Assembly: GCA_946414885.1 (NCBI GenBank) | Contig: CAMKQH010000001.1 | Location: forward strand, 62,001-126,000 | From: an uncultured Lachnospiraceae bacterium | Lineage (GTDB): Bacteria > Bacillota > Clostridia > Lachnospirales > Lachnospiraceae | Direction of reading: 5' to 3' | DNA: 64,000 bases | In this document: piece by piece, positions 46,591-57,161 of the stretch | Position numbering within the stretch: the first letter of the stretch is position 1 | Layout of the letters: each line of letters starts with the position of its first letter | Program-made: the position numbers and the translations under genes | The notes under the pieces: model-generated | What the model saw: only the letters and a program-made list of their open reading frames with translations | What the model was told of the DNA's origin: nothing | Database searches by the model: none

Positions 46591-48006
46591 ATGGGCGGAT
46601 TTTTTGGAGTTGCATCAAAAGAGGATTGTACGTTTGACCTGTTCTTTGGTACGGACTATCATTCTCACTTGGGAACGCGCCGCGCGGGAATGGTGGTATA
46701 CGGCAAGAAAGGCTTTGACCGTGCGATCCACAACATCGAAAACGCACCCTTTCGTACGAAATTTGACGGTGACGTGAATTCCATGGAGGGAAATCTGGGA
46801 ATCGGATGTATTTCCGATTATGAACCACAGCCCCTGCTTATGAGATCGCATCACGGCACCTACGCCATCACCACCGTGGGCAAGATCAACAATGCAGAAG
46901 CCTTGACAAAACAGATCTTTGACAACGGCCTGTCTCACTTTATGGAGATGAGCAGCGGCGAGATCAACGCAACGGAACTGGTTGCGGCGCTAATCAATCA
47001 GAAGGACAACATGGTGGACGGCATCCGCTATGCGCAGGAGGTCATCGACGGATCCATGAGCATTCTGATCCTGACGCCCCTTGGTCTGTATGCCGCAAGA
47101 GACCGGCTTGGAAGAACGCCGGTGGTGATCGGAAAGAAGAAAGACGCCTACTGCGTTTCCTTTGAGAGTTTTGCTTATTTGAACCTTGGATATGAAGATT
47201 GCAAGGAATTAGGACCTGGAGAAATCGCGGTGGTTACGCCTGATGGCGTGAAGACGCTTGTGAATCCCGGTAAGGACATGAAAATCTGTACGTTCCTTTG
47301 GATCTATTACGGCTATCCTTCCTCGTCCTACGAGGGGATCAGCGTAGAGCAGATGCGTTATAACTGCGGCGCTGCCCTGGCAAAGAGAGATGCAGGCAGG
47401 GATCACGTAAAACCGGACATCGTTGCCGGCGTACCGGATTCCGGAACGGCACATGCCATCGGATACGCAAATGAGTCCGGCATTCCGTTCTCCAGACCGT
47501 TTATCAAGTACACGCCGACCTGGCCGAGATCCTTCATGCCGACGATGCAGACACAGAGAAACCTGATCGCGAAGATGAAGCTGATTCCCGTGCATGACCT
47601 GATCCAGGACAAGAAGCTTCTTCTGATCGACGATTCCATCGTGCGTGGAACGCAGCTTCGCGAGACGACGGAATTCCTGTACCAGAGCGGTGCGAAAGAG
47701 GTTCACATCCGTCCTGCGTGCCCGCCGCTTTTGTTTGGCTGTAAGTACTTGAATTTCTCCAGATCCACGTCCGAGATGGACTTGATCGCGAGAAGAGTAC
47801 TGAAAGACATGGAGCAGGAAGGCCTGCAGATTGACTTAAAGAAGTACGTGGATCCCAACACGAACGAATACAATGACATGGTGTCGCGCATTGGAAAGCA
47901 GCTTAATTTCACCACTTTGCATTTCCACAGACTGGACGACATGATCAACTCCGTTGGCATTGACAAGGAAAAGCTTTGTACTTACTGCTGGGACGGCAGG
48001 GAGTAA
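46591..48006 (+). CDS. purF: Amidophosphoribosyltransferase family protein (PurF-like)
   Basis: GTDYHSHLGTRRAGMVVYGKKGF; PRPP motif LLLIDDSIVRGTQLRET; ggag SD before ATG at 46591. Confidence 0.88.
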   Translation: MGGFFGVASKEDCTFDLFFGTDYHSHLGTRRAGMVVYGKKGFDRAIHNIENAPFRTKFDGDVNSMEGNLGIGCISDYEPQPLLMRSHHGTYAITTVGKINNAEALTKQIFDNGLSHFMEMSSGEINATELVAALINQKDNMVDGIRYAQEVIDGSMSILILTPLGLYAARDRLGRTPVVIGKKKDAYCVSFESFAYLNLGYEDCKELGPGEIAVVTPDGVKTLVNPGKDMKICTFLWIYYGYPSSSYEGISVEQMRYNCGAALAKRDAGRDHVKPDIVAGVPDSGTAHAIGYANESGIPFSRPFIKYTPTWPRSFMPTMQTQRNLIAKMKLIPVHDLIQDKKLLLIDDSIVRGTQLRETTEFLYQSGAKEVHIRPACPPLLFGCKYLNFSRSTSEMDLIARRVLKDMEQEGLQIDLKKYVDPNTNEYNDMVSRIGKQLNFTTLHFHRLDDMINSVGIDKEKLCTYCWDGRE

Positions 48007-48069
48007 TCAGAACGCAAAACTAGATGAATTCGAAACTTGAGGAATTCACGGAAAGAAAGGAAGAAACAT

Positions 48070-49365
48070 ATGGTTAAAGCAGTTGTAGGAGCAAACTGGG
48101 GCGACGAAGGAAAAGGCAAGATCACGGACATGCTGGCTGAGAAGGCGGACGTTATCGTACGTTTTCAGGGCGGTGCAAATGCAGGACACACGATCGTGAA
48201 CTGCTATGGCAAATTTGCATTGCACACTCTGCCTTCCGGCGTGTTTTACGGTCATACCACCAGCGTGATCGGCAATGGCGTGGCACTGAATATTCCCCTG
48301 TTGTTCAAGGAAATTCAGTCCATCGTAGAGAGAAACGTGCCCATGCCCAAAATCTTGGTTTCCGATCGCGCACAGATCGTGATGCCTTATCACATTCTCT
48401 TTGATCAGTATGAGGAGGAGCGCCTTGGCGGTAAATCCTTTGGATCTACCAAGTCCGGCATCGCACCTTTTTATTCTGACAAGTATGCTAAGATCGGTTT
48501 CCAGGTCAACGAGCTGTTTGACGAGGAAGGCTTGGCTGAAAAGGTGAAAAGCGTATGCGCCGTAAAGAACGTTCTCTTAAAGCACCTCTACAATAAGCCT
48601 GAGATCGATCCGGAAGAGCTGTTAAAGACGCTGCATGAGTATAAAGAGATGGTTGCACCTTACGTTTGCGACGTTTCCGCATTCCTGGACCGCGCGCTGA
48701 AGGATGGCAAGACTGTTCTGTTAGAGGGTCAGCTTGGAACCTTAAAGGATCCTGATCACGGCATCTATCCCATGGTTACGAGTTCCTCCACGCTCGCTGC
48801 ATACGGTGCGGTAGGCGCAGGCATTCCGCCCTATGAGATCAAGCAGGTTGTGACGGTATGTAAGGCATATTCTTCCGCAGTAGGTGCAGGTGCGTTTGTT
48901 TCCGAGATCTTTGGGGATGAGGCGGATGAGCTTCGTCGTCGCGGCGGAGACGGCGGTGAGTACGGCGCTACCACCGGAAGACCCAGAAGAATGGGTTGGT
49001 TTGACTGCGTTGCTTCCAAGTATGGCTGCCGTCTGCAGGGAACCACGGACGTTGCCTTCACGGTGCTGGACGTGCTTGGCTACCTGGACGAGATCCCCGT
49101 TTGCGTTGGATATGAGATTGACGGAAAGGTGACGACGGATTTCCCCGTAACGCACCTTCTTGAGAAGGCAAAGCCCGTGCTTAGAACGCTTCCCGGATGG
49201 AAGTGCGACATCCGCGGCATTGACAAGTATGAGGATCTTCCTGAGAACTGCAGAAACTATATTGAGTTTATTGAAAAGCAGATCGGTTATCCCATCACCA
49301 TGATCAGCAATGGCCCTAGAAGACAGGACATTATTTACAGGGAGAGCCCTTTGAAAAAGGCGTAA
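48070..49365 (+). CDS. purA: Adenylosuccinate synthetase
   Basis: MVKAVVGANWGDEGKGKITDMLAEKADVIVRFQGGANAGHTI. Confidence 0.97.
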   Translation: MVKAVVGANWGDEGKGKITDMLAEKADVIVRFQGGANAGHTIVNCYGKFALHTLPSGVFYGHTTSVIGNGVALNIPLLFKEIQSIVERNVPMPKILVSDRAQIVMPYHILFDQYEEERLGGKSFGSTKSGIAPFYSDKYAKIGFQVNELFDEEGLAEKVKSVCAVKNVLLKHLYNKPEIDPEELLKTLHEYKEMVAPYVCDVSAFLDRALKDGKTVLLEGQLGTLKDPDHGIYPMVTSSSTLAAYGAVGAGIPPYEIKQVVTVCKAYSSAVGAGAFVSEIFGDEADELRRRGGDGGEYGATTGRPRRMGWFDCVASKYGCRLQGTTDVAFTVLDVLGYLDEIPVCVGYEIDGKVTTDFPVTHLLEKAKPVLRTLPGWKCDIRGIDKYEDLPENCRNYIEFIEKQIGYPITMISNGPRRQDIIYRESPLKKA

Positions 49366-49398
49366 AAGGGATTGACAGGGAAAGGACGACGGGAGAGC

Positions 49399-49998
49399 GT
49401 GATCAAAAACGTAATTTTTGACATTGGAAACGTGCTGACAGACTTCCGGTGGGCGGAGTTCCTTGCGGACAAGGGCTTCTCGGAGGAAGAGGTTGCACGC
49501 ATCGCGAAAGCCAGCGTGCTCACGCCGGTCTGGGCAGAACTTGACCGCGGCGTCTGGAGCTTTGATGAAGTGATGGCTGGATTTATCAAGAATGATCCGG
49601 AGATCGAAGAGAAGCTTCACAAGGCGTTTGACGATATGACTGACATAGTCACGATCCGGGACTATGCGGTGGATTGGATAAAAAAGCTCAAAGAAAAAGG
49701 CTTTTCCGTCTATTGCCTCTCAAATTTTTCGGAAAAGATCGAGAGGGAATGCAAGAAAGGCCTAGTCTTTCGGGAATTCATGGATGGAGGACTTCTGTCC
49801 TGGAACGTAAAGTTGATCAAACCGGATCCGGCTTTCTATCAGCTTTTGCTCGACAAATATTCCCTAATCCCGGAGGAGAGTGTCTTTGTGGATGACATGC
49901 CCGCAAACGTTGAGGCTGGCAAAAAACTCGGGATCCATGGGATCGTTTTTGAAACGCCGGAGCAGGTTTGGAAAGAGCTTGAAGCATTAAATTCATAA
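49399..49998 (+). CDS. HAD superfamily hydrolase (IA-type), GTG start
   Basis: VIKNVIFDIGNVLTDFRW...YCLSNFSEKIE...IKPDPAFYQLLLDKYSLIPEESVFVDDMPANVEAGKKLGI. Confidence 0.9.
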   Translation: MIKNVIFDIGNVLTDFRWAEFLADKGFSEEEVARIAKASVLTPVWAELDRGVWSFDEVMAGFIKNDPEIEEKLHKAFDDMTDIVTIRDYAVDWIKKLKEKGFSVYCLSNFSEKIERECKKGLVFREFMDGGLLSWNVKLIKPDPAFYQLLLDKYSLIPEESVFVDDMPANVEAGKKLGIHGIVFETPEQVWKELEALNS

Positions 49999-50007
49999 GA
50001 ATCACCG

Positions 50008-50041
50008 GGAGAGGTCATTCCTGATCGGAGGCTTCTCCCGT
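50008..50041. terminator. Hairpin between convergent genes
   Basis: cgggaga ... tctcccg stem followed by ttt. Confidence 0.55.
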
Positions 50042-50347
50042 TTCATTTTCTGAGGTATTCTTTTCCAAATCAAAGGATGCTATGGTGTGCTTTTGCGCGA
50101 GCACTCCGTACATCCAGGTATAAACCCAAATGAGGAGGGGAATGGTCACGGTGCCGATCAGACAGAGCATAAACCATTGCCCGGAGGAGCTTCTGTCGAA
50201 GATCGCGACAAAGAGAGTCGTTACGTATAAGGCAAGTAACAGAATAATGCCAATGATGGCGGCGATGCGTTTCGCCGTCATTTTGTTTGACTTGTTATTC
50301 TTGCCGGAAGCATTTGCGTTAGTCTTGTCATTTGTGTTTGCGGACAT
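50015..50347 (-). CDS. Small hypothetical membrane protein
   Basis: Two TM helices (IAAIIGIILLLALYVTTLFVAIF; FMLCLIGTVTIPLLIWVYTWMYGVL). Confidence 0.7.
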   Translation of the reverse strand: MSANTNDKTNANASGKNNKSNKMTAKRIAAIIGIILLLALYVTTLFVAIFDRSSSGQWFMLCLIGTVTIPLLIWVYTWMYGVLAQKHTIASFDLEKNTSENETGEASDQE

Positions 50348-50372
50348 GGGATACCTCTCATTCTATTTTTCA

Positions 50373-51290
50373 TTATTCATTGTAAAGCAGTTTTAACAGT
50401 GCTTCGGGCGTCATGGACTGGATCTGCGCCGCGTCCGGGAAGGTCTCCTCGTTCCAACGGAATTGCGCGGTCTTTTTCAGATAGGACTTAGGTGATTCGC
50501 AATCGGGAAAACGGGAATACCATTCGGGATAATAGGTTTGCATGTAATTCTCTGCCAGCTTAACGGCAGCCTTGGCCTTGGATGACTTGGCGATCCCGCA
50601 GAGACGTACTCCGGGAGGACTGGAATGCACTAGCAGGACGCTGCCGTCTTCGCAGGTGCCAAGACTGATCCAGACGTGACCGTTCATGCTTGCAACGTCG
50701 CCAGGTTTCCATTCCGTCACGGATTTCGCGGCCGTGAATTCTCCCAACCCCAGGGAGGCTAGGTTTTGGGCTACGTCGGTAGAAGTATACACGTAACCTT
50801 CGTTACCATCTTCCGTTTCCAAGGTGTTGTACACAGCCCAACCGACGAAGCCGGAGCAGTCCAATCCGTCGTGGATCTGATAGCGGGTCTTTTTGTAGTT
50901 ATAGTTTGATGGAAGATCTTTTGCAAATTCCTTCCATCTGGGGCTTAACCCAAGGGTTCGGGCTTCGGTGCCGGCCCCCGTGTCTTCTTCATTCCAGCCG
51001 CCGCCCCATACGTAGGCGGTTTCTCCGACGGGTAACAGGGCTGTTTTCAGAAAATATTCCAAACCGTGCAATTCCGGTTCCTCTTGGTCACCTTGCGATA
51101 CTTCCGCGTCACCCGGATCCGTTTGGGAACTTGCGTCAAGGGAGACGGCGTCGCCGGGAACGGTTGTCATTGCTTCAATTGAACTTTCCGCGATGGTGAC
51201 CGTCGCCGCTTCAGCGGAACCGTCATCGCATCCGGAAAGGAAAAGACAGGCGAGGAGGGGCAAGGCCCATCGAAATCTTTTTCTCATCAT
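50373..51290 (-). CDS. Lipoprotein with NlpC/P60-like peptidase domain
   Basis: Lipobox LFLSGC; DGLDCSGFVGWAVYNT catalytic Cys motif; NGHVWISLG His motif. Confidence 0.8.
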   Translation of the reverse strand: MMRKRFRWALPLLACLFLSGCDDGSAEAATVTIAESSIEAMTTVPGDAVSLDASSQTDPGDAEVSQGDQEEPELHGLEYFLKTALLPVGETAYVWGGGWNEEDTGAGTEARTLGLSPRWKEFAKDLPSNYNYKKTRYQIHDGLDCSGFVGWAVYNTLETEDGNEGYVYTSTDVAQNLASLGLGEFTAAKSVTEWKPGDVASMNGHVWISLGTCEDGSVLLVHSSPPGVRLCGIAKSSKAKAAVKLAENYMQTYYPEWYSRFPDCESPKSYLKKTAQFRWNEETFPDAAQIQSMTPEALLKLLYNE

Positions 51291-51473
51291 TAATATTCTC
51301 CACGTGCGAAATCTATTCTGAGAACATTCTCATTGTATACCCAAAATACGGGGAACCGCAAGGGAATACGTAAGTTTTTATTGATTTAAGGGCTCTTTTG
51401 TTATATACTAGTATAAGTTATAAGGAAAATGGCAGGCAATAGGCCTGTAAATAAGTAAGGATGGTAGAAAATT

Positions 51474-51977
51474 ATGGCACTTTTAGAGAAATGGCGCAGC
51501 GTAGCATATAACGAGAGACTGGGCAAGGACGAGCTTCAGAGAATTTGGGGCGCATATTTTAAGAGAGAGCAGGATATCTATGCAGAGCTCTTAAAGAATC
51601 CCGATGAAGTTGTGAAGGGTACCGTTAAGGAGCTTGCAGAGCGCTATAACGTGGACGTAATGACTATGACTGGTTTCCTGGATGGCATCAACGACAGCCT
51701 GGTCGAGAAGAACCCCATCGAGGAGATGGAAGAGGACACCGAGGTAAATCTTGGATTTGACAAGGCGCTCCTTTACAAGAACATGGTGGCAGCAGACGCA
51801 GAGTGGCTTTACAAGCTTGATGCATGGAAGGATATCTTTGACGACGATACCAGAAAGCGTCTCTACAAGGAGCAGAAATCCTCTACGACCGTGATCAAGG
51901 GAGACAAGATCTATCCCAATGATCCCTGCCCCTGCGGATCCGGCAAGAAATACAAGAAGTGTTGCGGTAAGAAATAA
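51474..51977 (+). CDS. SEC-C metal-binding motif protein
   Basis: C-term [20 protein letters not shown]. Confidence 0.88.
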   Translation: MALLEKWRSVAYNERLGKDELQRIWGAYFKREQDIYAELLKNPDEVVKGTVKELAERYNVDVMTMTGFLDGINDSLVEKNPIEEMEEDTEVNLGFDKALLYKNMVAADAEWLYKLDAWKDIFDDDTRKRLYKEQKSSTTVIKGDKIYPNDPCPCGSGKKYKKCCGKK

Positions 51978-52057
51978 GGAACGATGGAATAGAGCTTTTC
52001 CCTTAGGGGGGAGGCTCGTTCTTATTAAAAGTCAAAAGCAAGAAGGGGAGAACGAAC

Positions 52058-52582
52058 ATGAAAAAACTGGAAGAATACGTAAGGTCAATACCTGATTTCC
52101 CTGAGAAAGGGATCATTTTTCGCGACGTAACCAGCGTGTTGCAGGATGCGGAGGGCCTTCATCTGGCCATCAGTACCATGCAGAATCTGGTGAAGGATTT
52201 GGACTTCGACGTGGTTGTGGGACCGGAATCCAGAGGTTTTATTTTTGGCACTCCCATTGCATATAATCTGCATAAGCCCTTTGTTTTGATCAGAAAGAAG
52301 GGCAAGCTTCCCTGCGAAACGGTGAGCATTGATTATGACCTGGAATATGGCAAGGCTACCATCGAGATGCACAAGGACAGCATCAAGCCCGGCCAGAAGG
52401 TTCTGATCGTGGATGACCTGATCGCAACCGGCGGCACGACGGAAGCCATGATCAAGCTGATCGAAAGTCTTGGCGGCGAAGTGGTTGGCGTTGTGGTGCT
52501 CATGGAACTGGCAGGGTTAAAGGGACGCGAGAAGATCGCTGATTACCGTTTGGATTCCGCGATTGTTTATCCCGGAAAATAA
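52058..52582 (+). CDS. apt: Adenine phosphoribosyltransferase
   Basis: SIPDFPEKGIIFRDVTSVLQD...VLIVDDLIATGGTTEAMIKLI. Confidence 0.96.
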   Translation: MKKLEEYVRSIPDFPEKGIIFRDVTSVLQDAEGLHLAISTMQNLVKDLDFDVVVGPESRGFIFGTPIAYNLHKPFVLIRKKGKLPCETVSIDYDLEYGKATIEMHKDSIKPGQKVLIVDDLIATGGTTEAMIKLIESLGGEVVGVVVLMELAGLKGREKIADYRLDSAIVYPGK

Positions 52583-52614
52583 AAAGTATTTTGATGACGT
52601 AGGAGTGGTGACGG

Positions 52615-54918
52615 ATGACGGAAGAGATGAATGACGTCAAATATAGCGATGGTCCGTTGGCAAGACCACAGGAATTTGAAACTCCCGAGCAGTTGTATCA
52701 GGAGCTTATTTCGCGTGTCAAAACGTACCATCCCAGTGACGACATTACCGCCATCGCAAAAGCCTATGAAACTGCCAGCAAGGCGCATGAAGGCCAGACC
52801 AGAAAATCCGGAGAACCTTACATCATCCATCCGTTGAACGTAGCCATTATTCTCGCAGAGTTGGAGATGGACAAGGAAACCATCATCGCAGGCATTTTAC
52901 ATGACGTGGTGGAAGACACGGCGATGACGCAGGAGGATCTGGTGCGGGAATTCGGTGAGGACGTTGCGCTTCTGGTGGACGGCGTTACCAAACTGGAAAA
53001 GATCCCTCTTAGCTCTGACGTGGATCAGTCGGAAGCCAAATTAGAGATGCAGGCGGAGAATCTCCGTAAAATGTTCCTTGCCATGGCGAAGGACATTAGA
53101 GTTATCCTGATCAAGCTGGCGGACAGACTCCATAACATGCGCACGCTTCAGCACCAAAAGCCTGAAAGCCAGCAGCGCATTGCGAGGGAAACGCTGGAGA
53201 TTTACAGTCCCATCGCCCAGAGACTGGGCATCAGCAAAATTAAGATCGAACTGGACGACCTGTCCTTAAAATATTTGGAGCCGGAAGCTTACCGGGATCT
53301 GGTAAACCAGATCGCCATGAAGCGAAGCGCCCGCGAGCAATACATCCAGGGCATTGTGGATGAAGTGCGCAACATTATTGACGCGGCGGGCATCAAGGCT
53401 AAGGTGGAAGGGCGCGTGAAGCACTTCTTCAGCATTTATAAGAAAATGAAGAACCAGAATAAAACTCTGGATCAGATTTATGACCTGTTTGCCGTCAGGA
53501 TCATTGTGGATTCCGTCAAGGACTGCTATGCGGCGCTGGGAGAGATCCATGCGCATTACAAGCCTGTTCCCGGACGCTTTAAGGATTACATCGCGATCCC
53601 GAAGGCAAACATGTATCAGTCTCTCCACACGACACTGATCGGAACCAGCGGCCAGCCCTTTGAGATCCAGATCCGTACCTTTGAAATGCATAAGGCTGCG
53701 GAATATGGTATCGCGGCACACTGGAAATACAAGGAAGCTTCCGACGGCAAGAAGGTGGAAACGCAGGAAGAGGAGAAACTGGTTTGGTTGCGTCAGATCC
53801 TTGAATGGCAGCAGGACATGTCGGACAACCGCGAGTTTATGAACCTGCTGAAGAATGACCTGGATCTGTTCTCGGATCAGGTTTATTGCTTTACGCCGAC
53901 CGGTGAAGTCAAGAACCTTCCCGCCGGTTCCACGCCCATTGACTTTGCGTACAGCATTCATTCGGCCGTGGGCAACAAGATGGTGGGCGCCCGGGTCAAC
54001 GGCAAGCTGGTGACCATCGACTACCAGATCAAGAACGGCGACCGCATTGAGATCATCACTTCCGGGAACTCGAAGGGACCCAGCCGTGACTGGCTTAGCG
54101 TCGTAAAGAGTACCCAGGCGAAGAACAAGATCAATCAGTGGTTTAAGAGCCAGGGAAAAGAAGAGAACGTTTCCAGGGGAAAGGATCTCTTAAACACGTA
54201 TTGCAAAACAAAAGGCATTAACATGGCGAGCCTTCTTTCCACGGAATACATGGACGCCATCATGCATAAATATGGTTTCCGTGATTGGGACAGCGTGCTT
54301 GCGGCCATTGGTCACGGAGCCCTCAAGGAAGGCCAGATCATTGGACGCCTTCAGGAGTATTACGACAGAGACCACAAGAAAGAACTGACCAACGAGGAAG
54401 TACTGGCGACCATAGCCGAGAATGGCCAGGCGGCGGGGCATCCCGTTCGCATGCGTTCAAAGGGCGGCATCCTCGTCAAGGGAATCGCGGATCTTTCCGT
54501 CCGGTTTTCGAAGTGTTGTTCTCCCGTGCCCGGAGATGAGATCGTTGGTTTTGTCACGAGGGGCAGGGGCATCAGCATTCACCGCACGGACTGCGTCAAC
54601 ATCCTGAATCTTCCGGAGGATGAGCGGATCCGGATCATGGAAGCGGACTGGGAGTCCACCGATGACCAGCCCACGGGTTCCTACGTGTGCGAGATCAATC
54701 TGTTTGCGCGTGACAGAAATGGACTTTTGGCAGACATTTCCAAGGTGTTTACCGAGAAGAACATCAGCATCATGTCCTTAAACACCAGAACGAACAAGCA
54801 GGGCATGGTAACCATGCAGCTTGGTTTTGAAGTGAGCGGCAGGGATGCGCTAAACAACATCATGGAAAGACTGCACGGAATCGAGAGCGTGATCGACATC
54901 GAGAGAAGCATTGGATAA
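52615..54918 (+). CDS. relA: RelA/SpoT bifunctional (p)ppGpp synthetase/hydrolase
   Basis: HD motif ILHDVVEDT, synthetase PGRFKDYIAIPKANMYQSLHTT, TGS and ACT domains. Confidence 0.95.
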   Translation: MTEEMNDVKYSDGPLARPQEFETPEQLYQELISRVKTYHPSDDITAIAKAYETASKAHEGQTRKSGEPYIIHPLNVAIILAELEMDKETIIAGILHDVVEDTAMTQEDLVREFGEDVALLVDGVTKLEKIPLSSDVDQSEAKLEMQAENLRKMFLAMAKDIRVILIKLADRLHNMRTLQHQKPESQQRIARETLEIYSPIAQRLGISKIKIELDDLSLKYLEPEAYRDLVNQIAMKRSAREQYIQGIVDEVRNIIDAAGIKAKVEGRVKHFFSIYKKMKNQNKTLDQIYDLFAVRIIVDSVKDCYAALGEIHAHYKPVPGRFKDYIAIPKANMYQSLHTTLIGTSGQPFEIQIRTFEMHKAAEYGIAAHWKYKEASDGKKVETQEEEKLVWLRQILEWQQDMSDNREFMNLLKNDLDLFSDQVYCFTPTGEVKNLPAGSTPIDFAYSIHSAVGNKMVGARVNGKLVTIDYQIKNGDRIEIITSGNSKGPSRDWLSVVKSTQAKNKINQWFKSQGKEENVSRGKDLLNTYCKTKGINMASLLSTEYMDAIMHKYGFRDWDSVLAAIGHGALKEGQIIGRLQEYYDRDHKKELTNEEVLATIAENGQAAGHPVRMRSKGGILVKGIADLSVRFSKCCSPVPGDEIVGFVTRGRGISIHRTDCVNILNLPEDERIRIMEADWESTDDQPTGSYVCEINLFARDRNGLLADISKVFTEKNISIMSLNTRTNKQGMVTMQLGFEVSGRDALNNIMERLHGIESVIDIERSIG

Positions 54919-54931
54919 AGGGTATAATTTT

Positions 54932-55594
54932 ATGGGTGAGATCAAGATTGGCAAGATGGTGCTGGGAAGTTGCGCCACCAATACCTATTTTATTTATCGG
55001 GAAGGCGAGAATAAGGCCATTGCAGTGGATCCGGCAGATCAGGGGACTTCCATATACGCCAGCCTGTTCAAGAATGATCTGAAGGTCGAAGGGATTTTGT
55101 TGACCCATGGCCATTTTGATCATATTTGGGGACTCTCGGCGCTCAAGGGTGCCGTAAACCGCGAGCGGGCAGAGAAGGGGTTGGATCCCATTCTTGTCTA
55201 TGCGCTTAACGAGGAAAAAGAGCTCCTGGGGAATGCGGAGATGAACGTGTCTGAAATGGCAGGAAGGGCTTGTGTTGCGGAAGCGGACAAGTACGTAAGG
55301 GATGGCGAGGAAATCAACATCGCCGGGATCACGTTCCAAGTGATCGCAACGCCCGGACACACTGGAGGAAGCTGCTGTTATTACGTTCCGGAGGCAGGTT
55401 TTCTGATCAGCGGAGACACGCTGTTCCAGGAGAGCGTGGGAAGAACGGATTTCCCGACGGGAAGCATGAGCAGTTTGGTGCGTTCCATCAAAGACAAGCT
55501 GTTTTGTCTGCCGGAGGAGACCAAGGTCTATCCGGGACACGGCGGTGCCACCACCATCGGCTACGAAAAGGAGAACAATCCATTCTGTGTATAA
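54932..55594 (+). CDS. MBL fold metallo-hydrolase
   Basis: LLTHGHFDHIWG, TPGHTGGSCCYYVPEAGFLISGDTLF. Confidence 0.93.
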   Translation: MGEIKIGKMVLGSCATNTYFIYREGENKAIAVDPADQGTSIYASLFKNDLKVEGILLTHGHFDHIWGLSALKGAVNRERAEKGLDPILVYALNEEKELLGNAEMNVSEMAGRACVAEADKYVRDGEEINIAGITFQVIATPGHTGGSCCYYVPEAGFLISGDTLFQESVGRTDFPTGSMSSLVRSIKDKLFCLPEETKVYPGHGGATTIGYEKENNPFCV

Positions 55595-57128
55595 GAAATT
55601 TTTGTTTGTTAACGTAAACCATCCAAGCTTTGAATATGACGTAAATTCCATTGCAAAAGCATTTTATCCAGACCGGCAGGTCAAGGTGATCACGCCGGAG
55701 AGCACAAGCCTTTTGCAGGAATGGCAGGAAGTAAAGGCGGACGGGGAGGCTTCCCTGGAAGAGATCTTGATCGACCTGCAGGAAACCGGTGCGGTTATGA
55801 CCGTGAAGGCTGAGGGAAAGACAGCACCTAAGGATGCCTCGTCAGAACCTGAAGAGGTGACGTACGAATGGCAGAGCACCGACGGAACCCTTTCGGAAGG
55901 TTATGAGGGCTATAAGACCGGATTCAAGGCATTTTTTTATCAGACTCTGGAACGACATGCGGGAAGAAGCTTGCCTTGGGGGAGTCTTACGGGCATTCGT
56001 CCAACCAAGATAGCCTATGGCCTTTTTGAGGAAGGAAAAACCCAAGAGGAGATCTTGGCCTATCTGAAACAGAAGTATTTTGTCAGTGACGAAAAAGCAC
56101 TCCTTAGCATGGACGTGGCGCAAAGGGAGAGGGAGATCCTTTCCAAGATCCATTATCAAGGCGGTTACAGCCTCTACGTGGGCATTCCTTTTTGCCCGAC
56201 CACCTGTCTCTATTGTTCTTTTACGTCGTTTCCCATTGCGGCATACCGCAAAAAGGTAGATGCTTATCTGGACTGTCTTGTCAGGGAGATGCAGTTTGTC
56301 TCTGAAAAATATCGGGACAAGATCCTCGACACAGTTTACGTAGGAGGCGGAACGCCGACGACGCTTGAACCGGAGCAACTCGAAAAACTTTTGTCCAATC
56401 TGAAAAAGTATTTCGACTTTTCACAGGTGAAGGAATTTACCGTGGAGGCAGGACGCGCGGACAGCATCACGCGGGAAAAGCTTAAGGTGCTTAAGAAACA
56501 TGGCGTGAGCCGCATTTCCGTGAATCCTCAGACCATGAAGCAGGAGACGCTGGACGTCATCGGAAGAAAAGCTTCCGTTGCACAGGTTTTGGAGGCGTAT
56601 CGCCTGGCTCGCGAGGAGGGCTTTGACAATATTAACATGGACCTGATCCTGGGGCTTCCGGGGGAAACGGCAAGTGACGTACAAAACACCATTGACGAAG
56701 TGGTGAGACTTGCGCCAGACAGCCTGACGGTGCATTCCCTGGCGATCAAGCGGGCGTCCAAGCTGAGTGATTGGATATTGGAACATGGGATACAGACGCT
56801 CAGCAACACGGACGAGACGATGAAGATCGCGGCGGAAGGTGCCAGACGCCTCGGGATGAATCCTTATTATTTGTATCGGCAAAAAAACATGTCCGGGAAT
56901 TTTGAGAACGTGGGTTATGCCCTTCCCGGGAAGTATGGGATTTATAACATTTTGATCATGGAGGAGGTTCAGACCATCATCGCCTTGGGGGCGGGATGTA
57001 TTAGCAAGAGGGTGTATCCGGACGGGAGGATCGAACGGAGCGACAGCGTGAAGGACGTTTCCCTGTATCTCGAGAAGATCGATGAGATGATAGAACGGAA
57101 AGAGAAACTGATGAGTGAGGAAGCATGA
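55587..57128 (+). CDS. hemZ: Coproporphyrinogen dehydrogenase HemZ-like radical SAM protein
   Basis: YVGIPFCPTTCLYCSFTSFP (CxxxCxxC), YVGGGTPTTLEPEQLEKLL; GTG start overlaps the upstream gene. Confidence 0.9.
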   Translation: MYKKFLFVNVNHPSFEYDVNSIAKAFYPDRQVKVITPESTSLLQEWQEVKADGEASLEEILIDLQETGAVMTVKAEGKTAPKDASSEPEEVTYEWQSTDGTLSEGYEGYKTGFKAFFYQTLERHAGRSLPWGSLTGIRPTKIAYGLFEEGKTQEEILAYLKQKYFVSDEKALLSMDVAQREREILSKIHYQGGYSLYVGIPFCPTTCLYCSFTSFPIAAYRKKVDAYLDCLVREMQFVSEKYRDKILDTVYVGGGTPTTLEPEQLEKLLSNLKKYFDFSQVKEFTVEAGRADSITREKLKVLKKHGVSRISVNPQTMKQETLDVIGRKASVAQVLEAYRLAREEGFDNINMDLILGLPGETASDVQNTIDEVVRLAPDSLTVHSLAIKRASKLSDWILEHGIQTLSNTDETMKIAAEGARRLGMNPYYLYRQKNMSGNFENVGYALPGKYGIYNILIMEEVQTIIALGAGCISKRVYPDGRIERSDSVKDVSLYLEKIDEMIERKEKLMSEEA

Positions 57129-57161
57129 ATTTCATGCTAAAATGACGGGAGGGTTAGCGAC

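Noticed and set aside
48742-49620. 292 aa minus-strand ORF antisense to purA/HAD gene
   Set aside because: Spans two real genes on the opposite strand; no independent support
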